Assembly: GCF_014645555.1 (NCBI RefSeq)
Contig: NZ_BMLY01000001.1
Coordinates: 453,939 to 517,938, forward strand
DNA from: Silvimonas amylolytica
GTDB taxonomy: Bacteria; Pseudomonadota; Gammaproteobacteria; Burkholderiales; Chitinibacteraceae
Length of the DNA: 64,000 bases
Direction of reading: 5' to 3'
Position 1 is the first letter of the stretch. Each line of letters begins with the position of its first letter. Below are positions 1 through 9,554 of this stretch, piece by piece. Under the pieces are notes generated by a model that was not told where the DNA came from, did not search any database, and saw only the letters and a list, made by a program, of their open reading frames with translations. The translations under genes were made by a program, and so were the position numbers.

Positions 1-21
1 CTTCTTGACGGCATAACTCAT
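1..21 (-). CDS. fliS: FliS-like flagellar chaperone, N-terminal fragment
   Basis: Only the first seven codons (MSYAVKK) lie in the window; the gene continues beyond base 1. The ATG is preceded by GGAG about ten bases upstream. It follows fliD by 62 bases on the same strand. fliC-flaG-fliD-fliS is the common gene order for flagellar filament, cap and flagellin export chaperone. The identification rests on synteny and the short start peptide, so it is tentative. Confidence 0.5.
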
Positions 22-83
22 GCCACTTCTCCAAATCAAACCACCACAACTGACCGGAACCAGCCCGGCACCGCCCTGCCCGT

Positions 84-2213
84 TTAGCTACTGATCTTGG
101 GCAGGTTGGCCAATTGGGTCGTCAGGTAACTACTGGTGTTCTTCAACGAGCCCACCACGGAATCCATGGCAGTGAACTGCTGCACGTAATTGGCCTGCAC
201 CTGAGTCAAACGCGTTTGCATTTCGGTTTCTTGCGACTGCAAACGGGTAATGCTCTGGTTGATGCTGTCGGTCACCGAGTAGAACAACCCGTTATCGCTG
301 GCCTTGGTGGACAGCATATTGGTGATGCTCTGATTCAGATTATAGGAAAAGCCCTGACTATAGGTCACGGAACCCATGTCGCCCGTCGACCCGGCGGCCA
401 GACTGATGATCAAGCCAGCGGCAGGGCCTGTCCCGACCAGCACGTTACCGGTGGCTGTTGCGGGTTGACCACCAATGGTCGCAACGGCATCGGTACCGGC
501 GGCCTTGTCGGTGACGGTCAGGAATGCCGGATCAGTACTTCCGCCGGTTGCTGCTGTTGTCAGCTGGATGGTCGAGGTCGCGCCATAAGATGCAGAAGCA
601 AACTGCAATGCGCCATTGGCAAAAGAGACGTTTGCCGACACCCCGCCAGCCTTGATGGCCGCATCATTGTTGATGGCGGTTTGCAAAGCGGTGGCCAGAT
701 CGTTGCCGTTGGCATAAGAGGCGCCATCGGTCAATTTAATGGTGCCTGACTGCACACCGTCGATCGCGATGGTGAAATTGTCGTTATCCGCACCAATAGT
801 CAGCGGGAACGTGATGTTAGAGCCTGACGTCACCGAACCCTGTGTGGCCGGCGTTGTGACATTGATGGCGTACGTGCCCGGCTTGGTCAGCGACGAGCTG
901 GTCGACACCACAGTCACACCGCCCGGTTTGGATACCGAGGTACCCGCAGCAAACAAGGTGGCCAATGCTTGTGGATTGGACTGGGCGGCCGAGGACAGTT
1001 TGTCCTGGTCCAGAGTCATGTTGCCTTTGTCGTCAAAACCAACGCCAACATCAAAGAGGCTCTGATACGCATTGCTACCACCCAGTGCCTTGTTGAACAC
1101 ACTGCGCATCTGGGTTTTGATCGAGTTCAACGCATACTGGCCGTTCAGAATACCGGCAGTTTGCGTTGTGGTGTCGTAGCCAGTGAGACTGGAGAGCTGC
1201 GACATGAAATTGTTGTAGCCATCGACCATGGCCTGCACGTTCTTCACCAGCGTCGTGCTGTCTGTACCAATCGTCAGCGTTGTGGCATCGGTATTGGTGC
1301 CTGTCAGGTTCAGCGTGACGCCACTCAATACATCACTGATGGTATTGGTCGGCTTGGAGATCGTGATCCCGTCGAGCGTGAACTGGGCGTCCTGCGCTTT
1401 TTGCGTGACGGTCGTGGTGTTGGTGGTCGAAGCCGGATCAAAAGCAAAGGCATTCAGGCCGGTATCGCCATTGGCGCCGGTTGCCGTGATTTTCATGCCA
1501 TTGACTTGACCCGTGGTATTGGACGAGAGCACCAGGCGGAAACCACCACCGTCATTGATGATGCTGGCCGTTACCCCGCCCTTGGCGGCGTTGATGGCAT
1601 CACGCAGGCCAAACAGGTTGTTGTTGGTCGAATCGATATTGACCGTGATCGCCTGCTGCGACGCATTGGCCGAGAAACCCGATGTGCTGTCGTACGAACC
1701 AAAAGAAATGGTCAGCGACCCAGTGCCCACCGGATTGTTCGGGCTGCTGACATCCGCCGAAGCAACGACCTGGTTCTGGGCAAGCTGGCTCACCTGCAAG
1801 GAGTGCGAACCCTGCTGGGCAGCATTGGTCGCGGTTGCGGTGCCCACTGACGAGTTGGCCAGTTTGGCGGTCGACAACTGCAACTTGGTTGGATCAGACA
1901 GTGCGGTCAGCGTGCTCTGAAAATCAGTGAGTGCGCCTTGCAAGGTACCCAACGCGGAAAGCTGTGCGTCATAGCTCGCTTCCTGTTTTTGCAAGGCCAG
2001 CAGCGGTTGCTGCTCTACCTGCATCAACTGCGAAATGATGCCGCTGATATCAATGCCGGAGCCGATACCCATCGAGGTAATCGCGCCCAACCCGCTGCTG
2101 CTGCTCAGCCCACTCGTGATACTGCTCGGCGTAGGCGACGCAGTGGGCGTGGGTGTCGGCGTCGGTGTGGGAGTCGGCGTCGGCGTAGGGGTGGGAGAAA
2201 TACTCGAGGTCAT
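84..2213 (-). CDS. fliD: Flagellar filament cap protein FliD (hook-associated protein 2)
   Basis: FliD caps the growing flagellum and guides insertion of flagellin subunits. The 709-residue product shows the FliD N-terminal region around residues 45-140 (ISGIISQLMQVEQQPLLALQ) and a long FliD C domain. The ATG at 2213 is chosen because CAGGAG lies about seven bases upstream; an in-frame start ten codons earlier has no comparable site. Before the conserved start is an unusual tail of about ten Thr-Pro pairs (residues 7-27), which resembles the linker of the chitinase at 41.2 kb. The middle (roughly 330-650) is Thr/Ser/Gly-rich and variable, making the protein longer than the usual 450-500 residues. 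It lies downstream of flaG and was probably produced with the filament genes. Confidence 0.93.
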   Translation of the reverse strand: MTSSISPTPTPTPTPTPTPTPTPTASPTPSSITSGLSSSSGLGAITSMGIGSGIDISGIISQLMQVEQQPLLALQKQEASYDAQLSALGTLQGALTDFQSTLTALSDPTKLQLSTAKLANSSVGTATATNAAQQGSHSLQVSQLAQNQVVASADVSSPNNPVGTGSLTISFGSYDSTSGFSANASQQAITVNIDSTNNNLFGLRDAINAAKGGVTASIINDGGGFRLVLSSNTTGQVNGMKITATGANGDTGLNAFAFDPASTTNTTTVTQKAQDAQFTLDGITISKPTNTISDVLSGVTLNLTGTNTDATTLTIGTDSTTLVKNVQAMVDGYNNFMSQLSSLTGYDTTTQTAGILNGQYALNSIKTQMRSVFNKALGGSNAYQSLFDVGVGFDDKGNMTLDQDKLSSAAQSNPQALATLFAAGTSVSKPGGVTVVSTSSSLTKPGTYAINVTTPATQGSVTSGSNITFPLTIGADNDNFTIAIDGVQSGTIKLTDGASYANGNDLATALQTAINNDAAIKAGGVSANVSFANGALQFASASYGATSTIQLTTAATGGSTDPAFLTVTDKAAGTDAVATIGGQPATATGNVLVGTGPAAGLIISLAAGSTGDMGSVTYSQGFSYNLNQSITNMLSTKASDNGLFYSVTDSINQSITRLQSQETEMQTRLTQVQANYVQQFTAMDSVVGSLKNTSSYLTTQLANLPKISS

Positions 2214-2356
2214 GGGTAACTCCTGGCGTGCGTGCCCCATCATACCAGCCAGTTATGCTAACTGGATGACGATCATTGTATCCGGGCGCCCGCATTACAA
2301 ATCGGACAGAACGGCCTGCGGCAAGTTCGCCGCCTCTAATAGAGAATATCGGCCGT

Positions 2357-2743
2357 TCAGGCTTTATCTTTAATCAGCAAGCCTTCGAATTGTCCAATGG
2401 CCTTGGCAATGGCAATGGCCTGCTCGCTCGGGATCTGCCGGATCACATCTTTCGTCTGGGAATCAATCACCTTGACGATGTGTGTCTGGCTGTCCGGGTC
2501 CACCGAAAACTGCAAGCTATTGCCGTTGGCGTAGTTCTTGACCGCCTCATTGAGCTTGCCCACCGCATCGTTCAGGGTGGTGGCATCAGCCTGTTGCCCG
2601 TTCTTGCCATCGGTGCTGTTGCTGCTGTTAGCTACGCTGCCACTTTGAGTGACAGAACCGGTCTGGGCTGACTGAGACTGACCACCAGACGGGTTGGTGG
2701 TCGGCGACAGCGCCGCGAGAGATTGAGTCAACTGCACTTGCAT
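2357..2743 (-). CDS. flaG: FlaG family protein
   Basis: Small flagellar protein of 128 residues. FlaG proteins influence filament length in polar flagellates and lie between flagellin and fliD. The first 55 residues are Ser/Thr/Gln-rich and probably disordered. The second half carries the conserved FlaG block (LQFSVDPDSQTHIVKVID, then VIRQIPSEQA). AAGGAG sits seven bases before the ATG. The position between fliC and fliD supports the family call; the exact function in this organism is not shown by the sequence. Confidence 0.9.
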   Translation of the reverse strand: MQVQLTQSLAALSPTTNPSGGQSQSAQTGSVTQSGSVANSSNSTDGKNGQQADATTLNDAVGKLNEAVKNYANGNSLQFSVDPDSQTHIVKVIDSQTKDVIRQIPSEQAIAIAKAIGQFEGLLIKDKA

Positions 2744-2761
2744 GAGGTTCTCCTTGAACGG

Positions 2762-2796
2762 AAAAACGCCCCGGCACGGTTTGAACCGGCCGGGGC
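2762..2796 (-). terminator. Rho-independent terminator of flagellin
   Basis: Read on the minus strand, an 8 bp GCCCCGGC/GCCGGGGC stem, extended by an inner GGTT/AACC pairing, is followed by GTTTTTC. It lies between the flagellin stop and the flaG ribosome site, so flagellin mRNA can end here while part of transcription continues into flaG-fliD. Confidence 0.75.
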
Positions 2797-2834
2797 ATCA
2801 TGCCTCCATACTACCCGAGACGTCTTGCGCCTGA

Positions 2835-4457
2835 TTACTTCAGCAGGCTCAAGATGCTTTGCGGCAGCTGGTTGGCTTGCGACAGCATCGCGGTACCGGC
2901 CTGTTGCAGAATCTGCGATTGCGTCAGGTTGGCGGTTTCCGAAGCGAAGTCGGTATCTTCAATCCGGCTCTTGGCGGCCGACAGGTTGGTCACCGTGGTC
3001 GACAGGTTAGAGATGGTCGAAGTGAAGCGGTTCTGCAGCGCACCCAGTTGAGCACGTTGGCTGTCGATGTACGACTGTGCATCATCAGCGATCCGCAGGG
3101 CTTGCGTAGCACCGTCAACAGTGGACACATCCAGGCTTTGCACGGTCTTCAGCGAAGAAGTCATGGTCGAGCCGGAGGCCAGGCCGTAAGAGGAAGTACC
3201 GGCCGAGTTTTTGCCCGTAAACACACCGCTGGCAAAACCTGCACCGCTGGTGGTGATGGAGTACGAGCTGGCCGAGTTCAGCACAACCTGACCACCGAAG
3301 GTGAAGCTACCCGAACCACCTGAAGCCTGGATTGCCGTACCCGAAGTGTACTGAGCCGAACCGGTCGAGTTTGTGGTGTCGTAGTTGTACTGGGTGACCG
3401 TGCCACCAAAGCCGCTCGCAACACCGCTGGCCGACGTAATCTGGATGTTGGCGCCAGAGTTGTTGGTCAGCTTGATACCGTATGTCACGGAACCGCTGGA
3501 GTTGGTGAACGTAGCCAGCTGAGCCACAACGCCGGTTTGCGACTGAGCGTTGTTGAACGCGGTCACAGCCTGGTTGTAGTCGGAAGCCGTCGGAGCTTGA
3601 CCGGATACCGACGAGGTCACGCTGAACGACACCGAAGCGTAGGTGTTGTTGTTCGAAGCAACCGCCAGAGAGTACGAACCGGATGCAAACGACAGATCAA
3701 CTTCAGTCGATGCAGTTGCGGTTACGCCCGTGTTGGCTGCGTTGATCTTGGCTGCCACATCGCTAGCCTGGTCAGTACCGGATACGGAAACCGACTTGCC
3801 GTTGATGGACATGGTACCGCTGGAAGTCACCACGGCGCCGGTCACGGCCACGTTGGCGGTCCCGCCAATCGCACCTTGAGTCGTGCCGCTCACTTCGTTG
3901 GTGTAGGCCAGTTGACCTGTACCGTTACCGCCGCCCATCTGGAACGTACCGTACTGGCTAGTACGGAAGTTACCCATGGTTGCAGTGATGGTCTGGTTGG
4001 CGTTGGCACCAACTTGGTAGGTTGCAGCGGTGAAGCTGCCGTCGAACAGGTTTTGACCGTTAAACTGGGTAGTTTGAGCGGTACGGTCCAGTTCGGACAC
4101 CAGCTGGTTAACCTGGGCATTCAGGGCCTGGCGGTCGGACGTGGAGTTCGTCGCGTTGCCCGACTGAACAGCCAGTTGGCGAATGGATTGCATCATGTCG
4201 CTCATCTGGCCCAGAGCACCTTCCGCAGTCTGCGACAGCGAAACGCCGTCGTTGGCATTGCGGGATGCCTGATTCATGCCGTTGATTTGCGACGTCATAC
4301 GATCAGAGATCGCGAGGCCGGCGGCGTCATCCTTGGCGCTGTTGATACGCAGACCGGACGACAGGCGTTCCAGCGAGGTATTCAGCGAGTCTTGCGACTT
4401 GCTCAGGTTTTGCTGAGCCTGCAGCGACGCTACGTTTGTATTGAGAACCAAAGACAT
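2835..4457 (-). CDS. fliC: Flagellin
   Basis: Structural subunit of the flagellar filament, 540 residues. The N-terminal D0/D1 block ([38 protein letters not shown]) and the C-terminal block ([17 protein letters not shown], ending [10 protein letters not shown]) are textbook flagellin. The central region (about 170-430) is Ser/Thr/Gly/Asn-rich and would form surface domains, with many possible O-glycosylation sites. GAGGAG precedes the ATG and a sigma-28 promoter lies about 70-90 bases upstream. A terminator follows. Only one flagellin is present in the window. The adjacent glycosyltransferase operon makes modification of this protein plausible (inference). Confidence 0.97.
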   Translation of the reverse strand: MSLVLNTNVASLQAQQNLSKSQDSLNTSLERLSSGLRINSAKDDAAGLAISDRMTSQINGMNQASRNANDGVSLSQTAEGALGQMSDMMQSIRQLAVQSGNATNSTSDRQALNAQVNQLVSELDRTAQTTQFNGQNLFDGSFTAATYQVGANANQTITATMGNFRTSQYGTFQMGGGNGTGQLAYTNEVSGTTQGAIGGTANVAVTGAVVTSSGTMSINGKSVSVSGTDQASDVAAKINAANTGVTATASTEVDLSFASGSYSLAVASNNNTYASVSFSVTSSVSGQAPTASDYNQAVTAFNNAQSQTGVVAQLATFTNSSGSVTYGIKLTNNSGANIQITSASGVASGFGGTVTQYNYDTTNSTGSAQYTSGTAIQASGGSGSFTFGGQVVLNSASSYSITTSGAGFASGVFTGKNSAGTSSYGLASGSTMTSSLKTVQSLDVSTVDGATQALRIADDAQSYIDSQRAQLGALQNRFTSTISNLSTTVTNLSAAKSRIEDTDFASETANLTQSQILQQAGTAMLSQANQLPQSILSLLK

Positions 4458-4523
4458 TTGGTAGCTCCTCGTAAGGGGGTTTTGCGTTCAACGTTCAGAC
4501 GCATCACCGCGTCCTTGGACTGT

Positions 4524-4550
4524 TTATCGGTGGCCCCGAAAATAACTTTA
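4524..4550 (-). promoter_or_regulatory. Sigma-28 (FliA) flagellin promoter
   Basis: On the minus strand the site reads TAAA, 15 bases, then ACCGATAA. This matches the FliA consensus TAAA-N15-GCCGATAA at every position except one. It is about 67 bases upstream of the flagellin ATG, placing flagellin in the late class of flagellar genes. Confidence 0.9.
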
Positions 4551-4688
4551 GCGAAAATTCAAAAAATTTTTTCCATTAAATCTGACACCATGGGAAAGCA
4601 TAAGGGTTTTCTGTTTTTTCATCCCGCTGGTTTCCCGCGCCACCCCGCTGAACCCCACGTCTACAAGCCATTCCAGGATATTCGTCGT

Positions 4689-4719
4689 AAAAAAACGGCG
4701 GGTTCTGCAACCCGCCGTT
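4689..4719 (-). terminator. Terminator of the sugar/glycosyltransferase operon
   Basis: Perfect 11 bp inverted repeat (AACGGCGGGTT / AACCCGCCGTT) with a four-base loop, followed on the minus strand by a run of T. It lies just after the stop codon of the large glycosyltransferase and insulates the flagellin promoter from the operon upstream. Confidence 0.88.
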
Positions 4720-4753
4720 CCTGTCGATTTCTGCCATTTGTATCAGCCTACCG

Positions 4754-7700
4754 TTAATCGGGAGACCAAGCCTTACGCCAAAGCTCCAGGTTTTCACCCT
4801 TGAGCATCCACTTGTCCCTTACGACCTGGCGCAACTCCAGACCGCGCTGACGAGTTGCCGACATGTCGTCCAGATGCATGCGGATGGCATCAATCCAGTC
4901 TTTGTGACGATTGCGCACCCGTGTTACCGGCAGGTCAACACGGTACGGCTCAATGTCGGTACACACCACCGGAAAGCCGCAAGCCCCATATTCCAGCAAG
5001 CGCAAATTGCTCTTGCTCTCATTGAACACGTTGTGTTCCAGCGGCGCCAATGCCAGATCCAGTTGCAGGCTGGCGACCTTGGCCGGGTAAGTTTCAATGG
5101 GCACGCCCTCATGAAACTCTTTGACATAAGGACGCAATTTCGGTGGACACATCCCAAAGAACACCCAGTCCACCTCCTCAGCCAGTTCCCGCACCACACC
5201 TTCAATCAACTCCAGATCGCCCGTGTGGCTAATCCCGCCGGCCCAGCCTACGCGCGGTTTCTCGCGCTCAGTTGGGATCAGCGGCAAATCACCCCACCAT
5301 CCTTCTGGTAGATAGTTATTCACCACATGGAAGTTATCGTGCAGATCAGAATATTGTTCAGCCAGGCGATTCGTAGACACCACAAAGCGATCCACATTCG
5401 CCACCGCACGCCGCAATGATTTCAACACATCCTTGGGCATGTGCTCGCGGTGGGCGCTTTTGAGCGGCAAATTGGGCAAATAGTCATCGAGTTCATAGAT
5501 GCAATAAGCACCGGAGAACCGCTTGGCCCGCGACATGAATTCAATCTGTTCCGGCGTAAATTGCCGTTGAAACACCAGCACATCCGGCTTGAAGCGCTCC
5601 TGATCCACCACAGAGAGCAATTCGAAGGAGATCGACCCGCCCACTTTTTGGGCGTCTTTCAGCGCCTGGAACGGCTGAATGATCCGGTAGTGGCCACACC
5701 CCATCTGATCTGCCGGATGGGTCAGCACCCGCATGGGCGGTTTCCAGGAAACGGGCTGGAACGAGACCAGGCGCCGGTTCTCGATCTCGAACCCGTTGCC
5801 GTGCAATGCCAGATTGCGGTTGTAGTACGGATCTCGTGCCAGTTGCGGCAGCCATTTGAGGTACATGGCCTCCTGTTCACCGGCAAAGCGCTTTCTTTTG
5901 GCCTCCTGGGCCGCAGGATCAACGCGCGTCTGGCTAACACTTCCCTCATGCAATACGCTGGCAAACGGCGTCCACACCACCAGATATCCGGCCTGACGCA
6001 CTTTCAGACACAGGTCAACATCATTGTAAGAAACCTTGAAGTCCTGTTCATCCATGCCACCCAGTTCGCGGTACAGAGACTTGCGCACCACCATACAAGC
6101 GGCGGTCACCACCGAATAGTTCTGGGTGACCTGCAGGCGGTTCATATAACCGCGCTCTTCCCGGGGCGTGCCGATAAACGGGTGATCTGCCGGGCCACGC
6201 AGCCCCAGCACGACGCCGGCGTGCTGAATCCGGCCATCAGGATAAAGCAGGCGTGCGCCCACTGCGCCGACTTCCGGCCGCTGCGCATGACTCATCAGCT
6301 CATCAAGCCAATTGTCCTGGATGATGGCCGTATCGTTGTTTAGCAATACGACGTACTCACCCTGCGCCAGCTCCACCGCATGGTTGTTGATTGCGGAAAA
6401 ATTGAACGGGTGCGGGTACCGGATCACGCGGATGCGTGGATTCCCGAGCTTTTCCAGACCATCCAGAAAATTGCTGGCATCCGCTTCAGTCGTATTGTTA
6501 TCGACAATCAGCAATTCGTACTGGGGATAGCGGGTGCGCTCCAGCACGCTTTCTACACACCGCGACAGCATTGCAAACTGGTCTTTGGTGGGGACGATAA
6601 TGCTGACCAGCGGCTTGGTGGCATGCTGATGCTGCACATGCAAAGTCCCCGGAAGCAGGCCTTCGGAGATGTTCGCCGGGGTGTTCAGGCGTTGCAGATG
6701 GTTGCGCACGGCGCGGGCAAACGCCCCCGCACGGCCGTGATCATCCAGCGCACGCCACGGCAGTTGCGCCAGGTGGCAGCCGATGTTTGGCACGTGGCCA
6801 ATTGCTTTTTCGCCCAATAGCTCATACAAACGGAACAGCAAATCAATCTGCTCGGCGCCGGCTTCCAGTGGCCCGGTTACCAGCGCAGCCGTTATGGCGG
6901 CATGGCGCACTAGTAAAAGCCCGTCCGCATAAGGTGTGGCGCGCATCAGGTCGGGGCTGAAATCCGGTTTGAAGCGCGGCATATCGGACTTGCCAGGCTC
7001 ACCGATCCAGTCATCATCCCAATAGATGGCCTGCCATTGCGGGTTGTCCACTGCTTGCAGCAGGCCCAGCAGCAAACCATCCAGCGTCAGCAGATCGCCC
7101 ACTTCGACAAGACCCACCCAATCGGCCTGAATACGGGCCACATCGGTCATGATTGCGGCGTAGGCGTCGTTACTTTGCAGCCAGCCGATGCCGCTATTGG
7201 GGTCCGGGTCTGCCAGCGGAGATACAATCGTGGCCCGCTTGCCCTTGAAATATTGCTGACCCAGCGTGGTCAGGGTTTCGGAAACGGCAGCGATGTTGCC
7301 AGTCCGGTCGATCAGATAAAAGTGCGCCACCTGGGGGGGCATCTGATCAACACGGGTATCAATCATGCGGGCCTCGGCCAGCGTGAGGTTGCGATCTTTC
7401 AACCAGGCTTCGTAAGTATGGGTAACCAGGCTCAAACCCGTCGGCAACGACGACATGGAACTCTGGACTTGCGCCTCGCCCGAAGCAGCTGACTCCGGGG
7501 CATTCTTGGGCAGCATTCGGGTTTCAAGACCGGCTGAGCGCACAACCAACGGCATCAGGCGCTCAAAAACGTGGGCCAGCGTGCCGTCCAGTTGTCCGGC
7601 TTCTTCCTCGAAATCTTCCAGCTTGACGTCGAGCCGGCGCAGCGCGGCAAAAAAAGCGCCACGCACCCAGTACATGGAGCCCGCAACAAAGTCGTAATCA

Positions 7701-9535
7701 AAACCTTGCGGATCAACCCCGATGCGCTTGGCCCACAACTGCATCCCCGGCAAATTTTCCCGCTGCGCGCCAGAAATCTTGTAGGCATTCACCATGGTCT
7801 CGGCAGCGGCCAGCATACCGATGCCCGGGTCCGCATCAAACATGGCCAGGATCGGCCCGATCCCGCCTTCCGGCAACAATCCTTTCAACAGATGATTGCG
7901 CCAGAGCTCGCCAAACCCGTTCGTGCGGTGCAATGACTTTTTGGTATGGATCTTGAGCACCTGGTCGTAGTCTTCCAGCCGTTCGTGCTCCAGCAACTTG
8001 AACAGCGGAGCGATATCACGCCCACGATTTTTGACCGGGTAAATTCTGGCATCAGGGAACCGGGATTTGATCAGCGCTGTCGCCTGCGGCAACACCTCTT
8101 CCGGTGTGGTCACCAACAAATCAAAAGGCTGATTGATGCTGGAGAACGCCTGGGCAAACTCTTCCCACAGATCCAGATAAAACAAATGGAAAGCCACGGC
8201 CAGACGGCGTACTGCCTCCTGAGGCTGCCCCGTAATGGTTTTCTGTTCCAGGGCCTTGGCCAATGGCGCCAGTGACAGCACGGCAGGGTCCAGAGGGTTC
8301 AGGCGGGTCGCCCAGTCCAGCAGCACCTTTGCAGGCTGCAGCGCGCCCTGGTTGGCATGCAGCACGCACAGGCTGCACAGCGTGTTGATATGAAACGGGT
8401 TCTGGCTGAGGATAGCCTCAAATGACTGAAGTGCTGTCTGGGTATCGCCCGCGTCCATCTGGGCAATACCCTGAATGATCAACTGGTTTTGCCACTGCAG
8501 TTTGGGCTCAAGCTCTTTCAGCTGGAGCTTGCCGCACGGCATTGCGCGGACCATCAGATCAATATCTTCCAGCAGCGCAAAGAATGCCGCGTTATAGAAC
8601 GGCATTTCCACAAACTGCCTGGGCTCAAACACCCATTCGGGATGCGGCGTGATGGCGCGCCATTCCGAGCGGAATATTTCCTGCACGGTCAGCGACTTGC
8701 TGCTGGCAAGGCACATGGCCAGGACTGCGGATGCTTTTTTTGCCAGTACCCGCGCGTCATCAACAGTGACACCCGGCTGCATCTGACAATGGACCTGCGC
8801 CATGAAACCAAAAAATGCTTCTTTTTGCGGCCCTTCAAACTCCGCCGAGGTGAGTGCCTGATACAGATCGGTTTGATGATCCGATACCGGATAGTTGAGC
8901 TCACGCACCACAAACGGAATCGGCAAGATCCGTATCTTGCTGCAAATCAGTCTGAAATAGGCATCGCCAAATTCATTGAATTCCCAGCGGATGTCATCCG
9001 GAATCCGGTGATACCAGTCGCGGGGTATGCCAGTTCTGCTGACCGCATAAAAGGGTGGAATGTAATTGTCCATAAAGGACATGATGCGATCCGGGATATT
9101 GCCCGCGTAGTCTTCCACCACTTTGCGATCGCGCAGGAAATAATGCACCCGCTCGCCATCAGCCAGATACATGACTGAGTAACCGTGGCACAAGCCGTAA
9201 TCAGGATTGGCTTCAAGGAAATCAAGACTCTGATCAAGACCGTCTTGCAACGTGAAATCGTCATCGGTCACAAAAGCCATATAGGGCGTGGTGACCAGAT
9301 CGATACCGCGCCGGATTTTCAACATGATCTGGCTGTAATCGCAGTCGCCACAATGCTGGTAATTTGTGCGCTCGTTACCGTATTGCTTCGCCGCCCATGC
9401 ATTGGATTCAGCCGAAGAATCCATGATCAACAAGGTATACGGCATAGCGGAGTAATAACGCACGGCGCGCGCCAGAAATTGCGGGCGATTATGCGTCAGC
9501 AATACCAGGGTCAACAGCTGGCCAGTTGGGTTCAT
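4754..9535 (-). CDS. Giant multidomain glycosyltransferase (GT2 / RgpF-like / GT4)
   Basis: A 1593-residue cytoplasmic protein with several sugar-transfer modules. Residues about 1-250 resemble a GT2-like domain (LLTLVLLTHNRPQFLARAV, VTDDDFTLQDGLD). Residues about 360-440 look like tetratricopeptide repeats. About 465-700 matches rhamnan-synthesis F type domains (NRGRDIAPLFKLL, KIHTKKSLHR). About 985-1240 is a classical GT2 domain (VSIIVPTKDQFAMLSRCVES, LLNNDTAI, YNDVDLCLKVRQAGY). The last 270 residues resemble a GT4-type enzyme (VGWAGGISHTGDLELI). The ATG at 9535 is chosen over an in-frame TTG at 9562 that would overlap the previous gene. It is the last gene of the operon and neighbours flagellin, as large flagellin glycosyltransferases of pseudomonads do. 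Acceptor and linkage are inferred; it could also serve surface polysaccharide. Confidence 0.85.
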   Translation of the reverse strand: MNPTGQLLTLVLLTHNRPQFLARAVRYYSAMPYTLLIMDSSAESNAWAAKQYGNERTNYQHCGDCDYSQIMLKIRRGIDLVTTPYMAFVTDDDFTLQDGLDQSLDFLEANPDYGLCHGYSVMYLADGERVHYFLRDRKVVEDYAGNIPDRIMSFMDNYIPPFYAVSRTGIPRDWYHRIPDDIRWEFNEFGDAYFRLICSKIRILPIPFVVRELNYPVSDHQTDLYQALTSAEFEGPQKEAFFGFMAQVHCQMQPGVTVDDARVLAKKASAVLAMCLASSKSLTVQEIFRSEWRAITPHPEWVFEPRQFVEMPFYNAAFFALLEDIDLMVRAMPCGKLQLKELEPKLQWQNQLIIQGIAQMDAGDTQTALQSFEAILSQNPFHINTLCSLCVLHANQGALQPAKVLLDWATRLNPLDPAVLSLAPLAKALEQKTITGQPQEAVRRLAVAFHLFYLDLWEEFAQAFSSINQPFDLLVTTPEEVLPQATALIKSRFPDARIYPVKNRGRDIAPLFKLLEHERLEDYDQVLKIHTKKSLHRTNGFGELWRNHLLKGLLPEGGIGPILAMFDADPGIGMLAAAETMVNAYKISGAQRENLPGMQLWAKRIGVDPQGFDYDFVAGSMYWVRGAFFAALRRLDVKLEDFEEEAGQLDGTLAHVFERLMPLVVRSAGLETRMLPKNAPESAASGEAQVQSSMSSLPTGLSLVTHTYEAWLKDRNLTLAEARMIDTRVDQMPPQVAHFYLIDRTGNIAAVSETLTTLGQQYFKGKRATIVSPLADPDPNSGIGWLQSNDAYAAIMTDVARIQADWVGLVEVGDLLTLDGLLLGLLQAVDNPQWQAIYWDDDWIGEPGKSDMPRFKPDFSPDLMRATPYADGLLLVRHAAITAALVTGPLEAGAEQIDLLFRLYELLGEKAIGHVPNIGCHLAQLPWRALDDHGRAGAFARAVRNHLQRLNTPANISEGLLPGTLHVQHQHATKPLVSIIVPTKDQFAMLSRCVESVLERTRYPQYELLIVDNNTTEADASNFLDGLEKLGNPRIRVIRYPHPFNFSAINNHAVELAQGEYVVLLNNDTAIIQDNWLDELMSHAQRPEVGAVGARLLYPDGRIQHAGVVLGLRGPADHPFIGTPREERGYMNRLQVTQNYSVVTAACMVVRKSLYRELGGMDEQDFKVSYNDVDLCLKVRQAGYLVVWTPFASVLHEGSVSQTRVDPAAQEAKRKRFAGEQEAMYLKWLPQLARDPYYNRNLALHGNGFEIENRRLVSFQPVSWKPPMRVLTHPADQMGCGHYRIIQPFQALKDAQKVGGSISFELLSVVDQERFKPDVLVFQRQFTPEQIEFMSRAKRFSGAYCIYELDDYLPNLPLKSAHREHMPKDVLKSLRRAVANVDRFVVSTNRLAEQYSDLHDNFHVVNNYLPEGWWGDLPLIPTEREKPRVGWAGGISHTGDLELIEGVVRELAEEVDWVFFGMCPPKLRPYVKEFHEGVPIETYPAKVASLQLDLALAPLEHNVFNESKSNLRLLEYGACGFPVVCTDIEPYRVDLPVTRVRNRHKDWIDAIRMHLDDMSATRQRGLELRQVVRDKWMLKGENLELWRKAWSPD

Positions 9536-9554
9536 TCGGTGTCCAGTATGTAAA

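Noticed and set aside
969-1850. Long open frame on the plus strand inside fliD
   Set aside because: It is opposite a clear FliD gene, its translation is not protein-like and it lacks a ribosome site. GC-rich codon use makes such mirror frames common.
2150-2205. Tandem repeats in fliD (and in the chitinase) as CRISPR-like arrays
   Set aside because: They are in-frame six-base units coding for Thr-Pro, without spacers.
3537-4757. 406-codon plus-strand frame across flagellin and its promoter
   Set aside because: It crosses a sigma-28 promoter and a terminator and matches nothing recognisable; flagellin on the other strand is certain.
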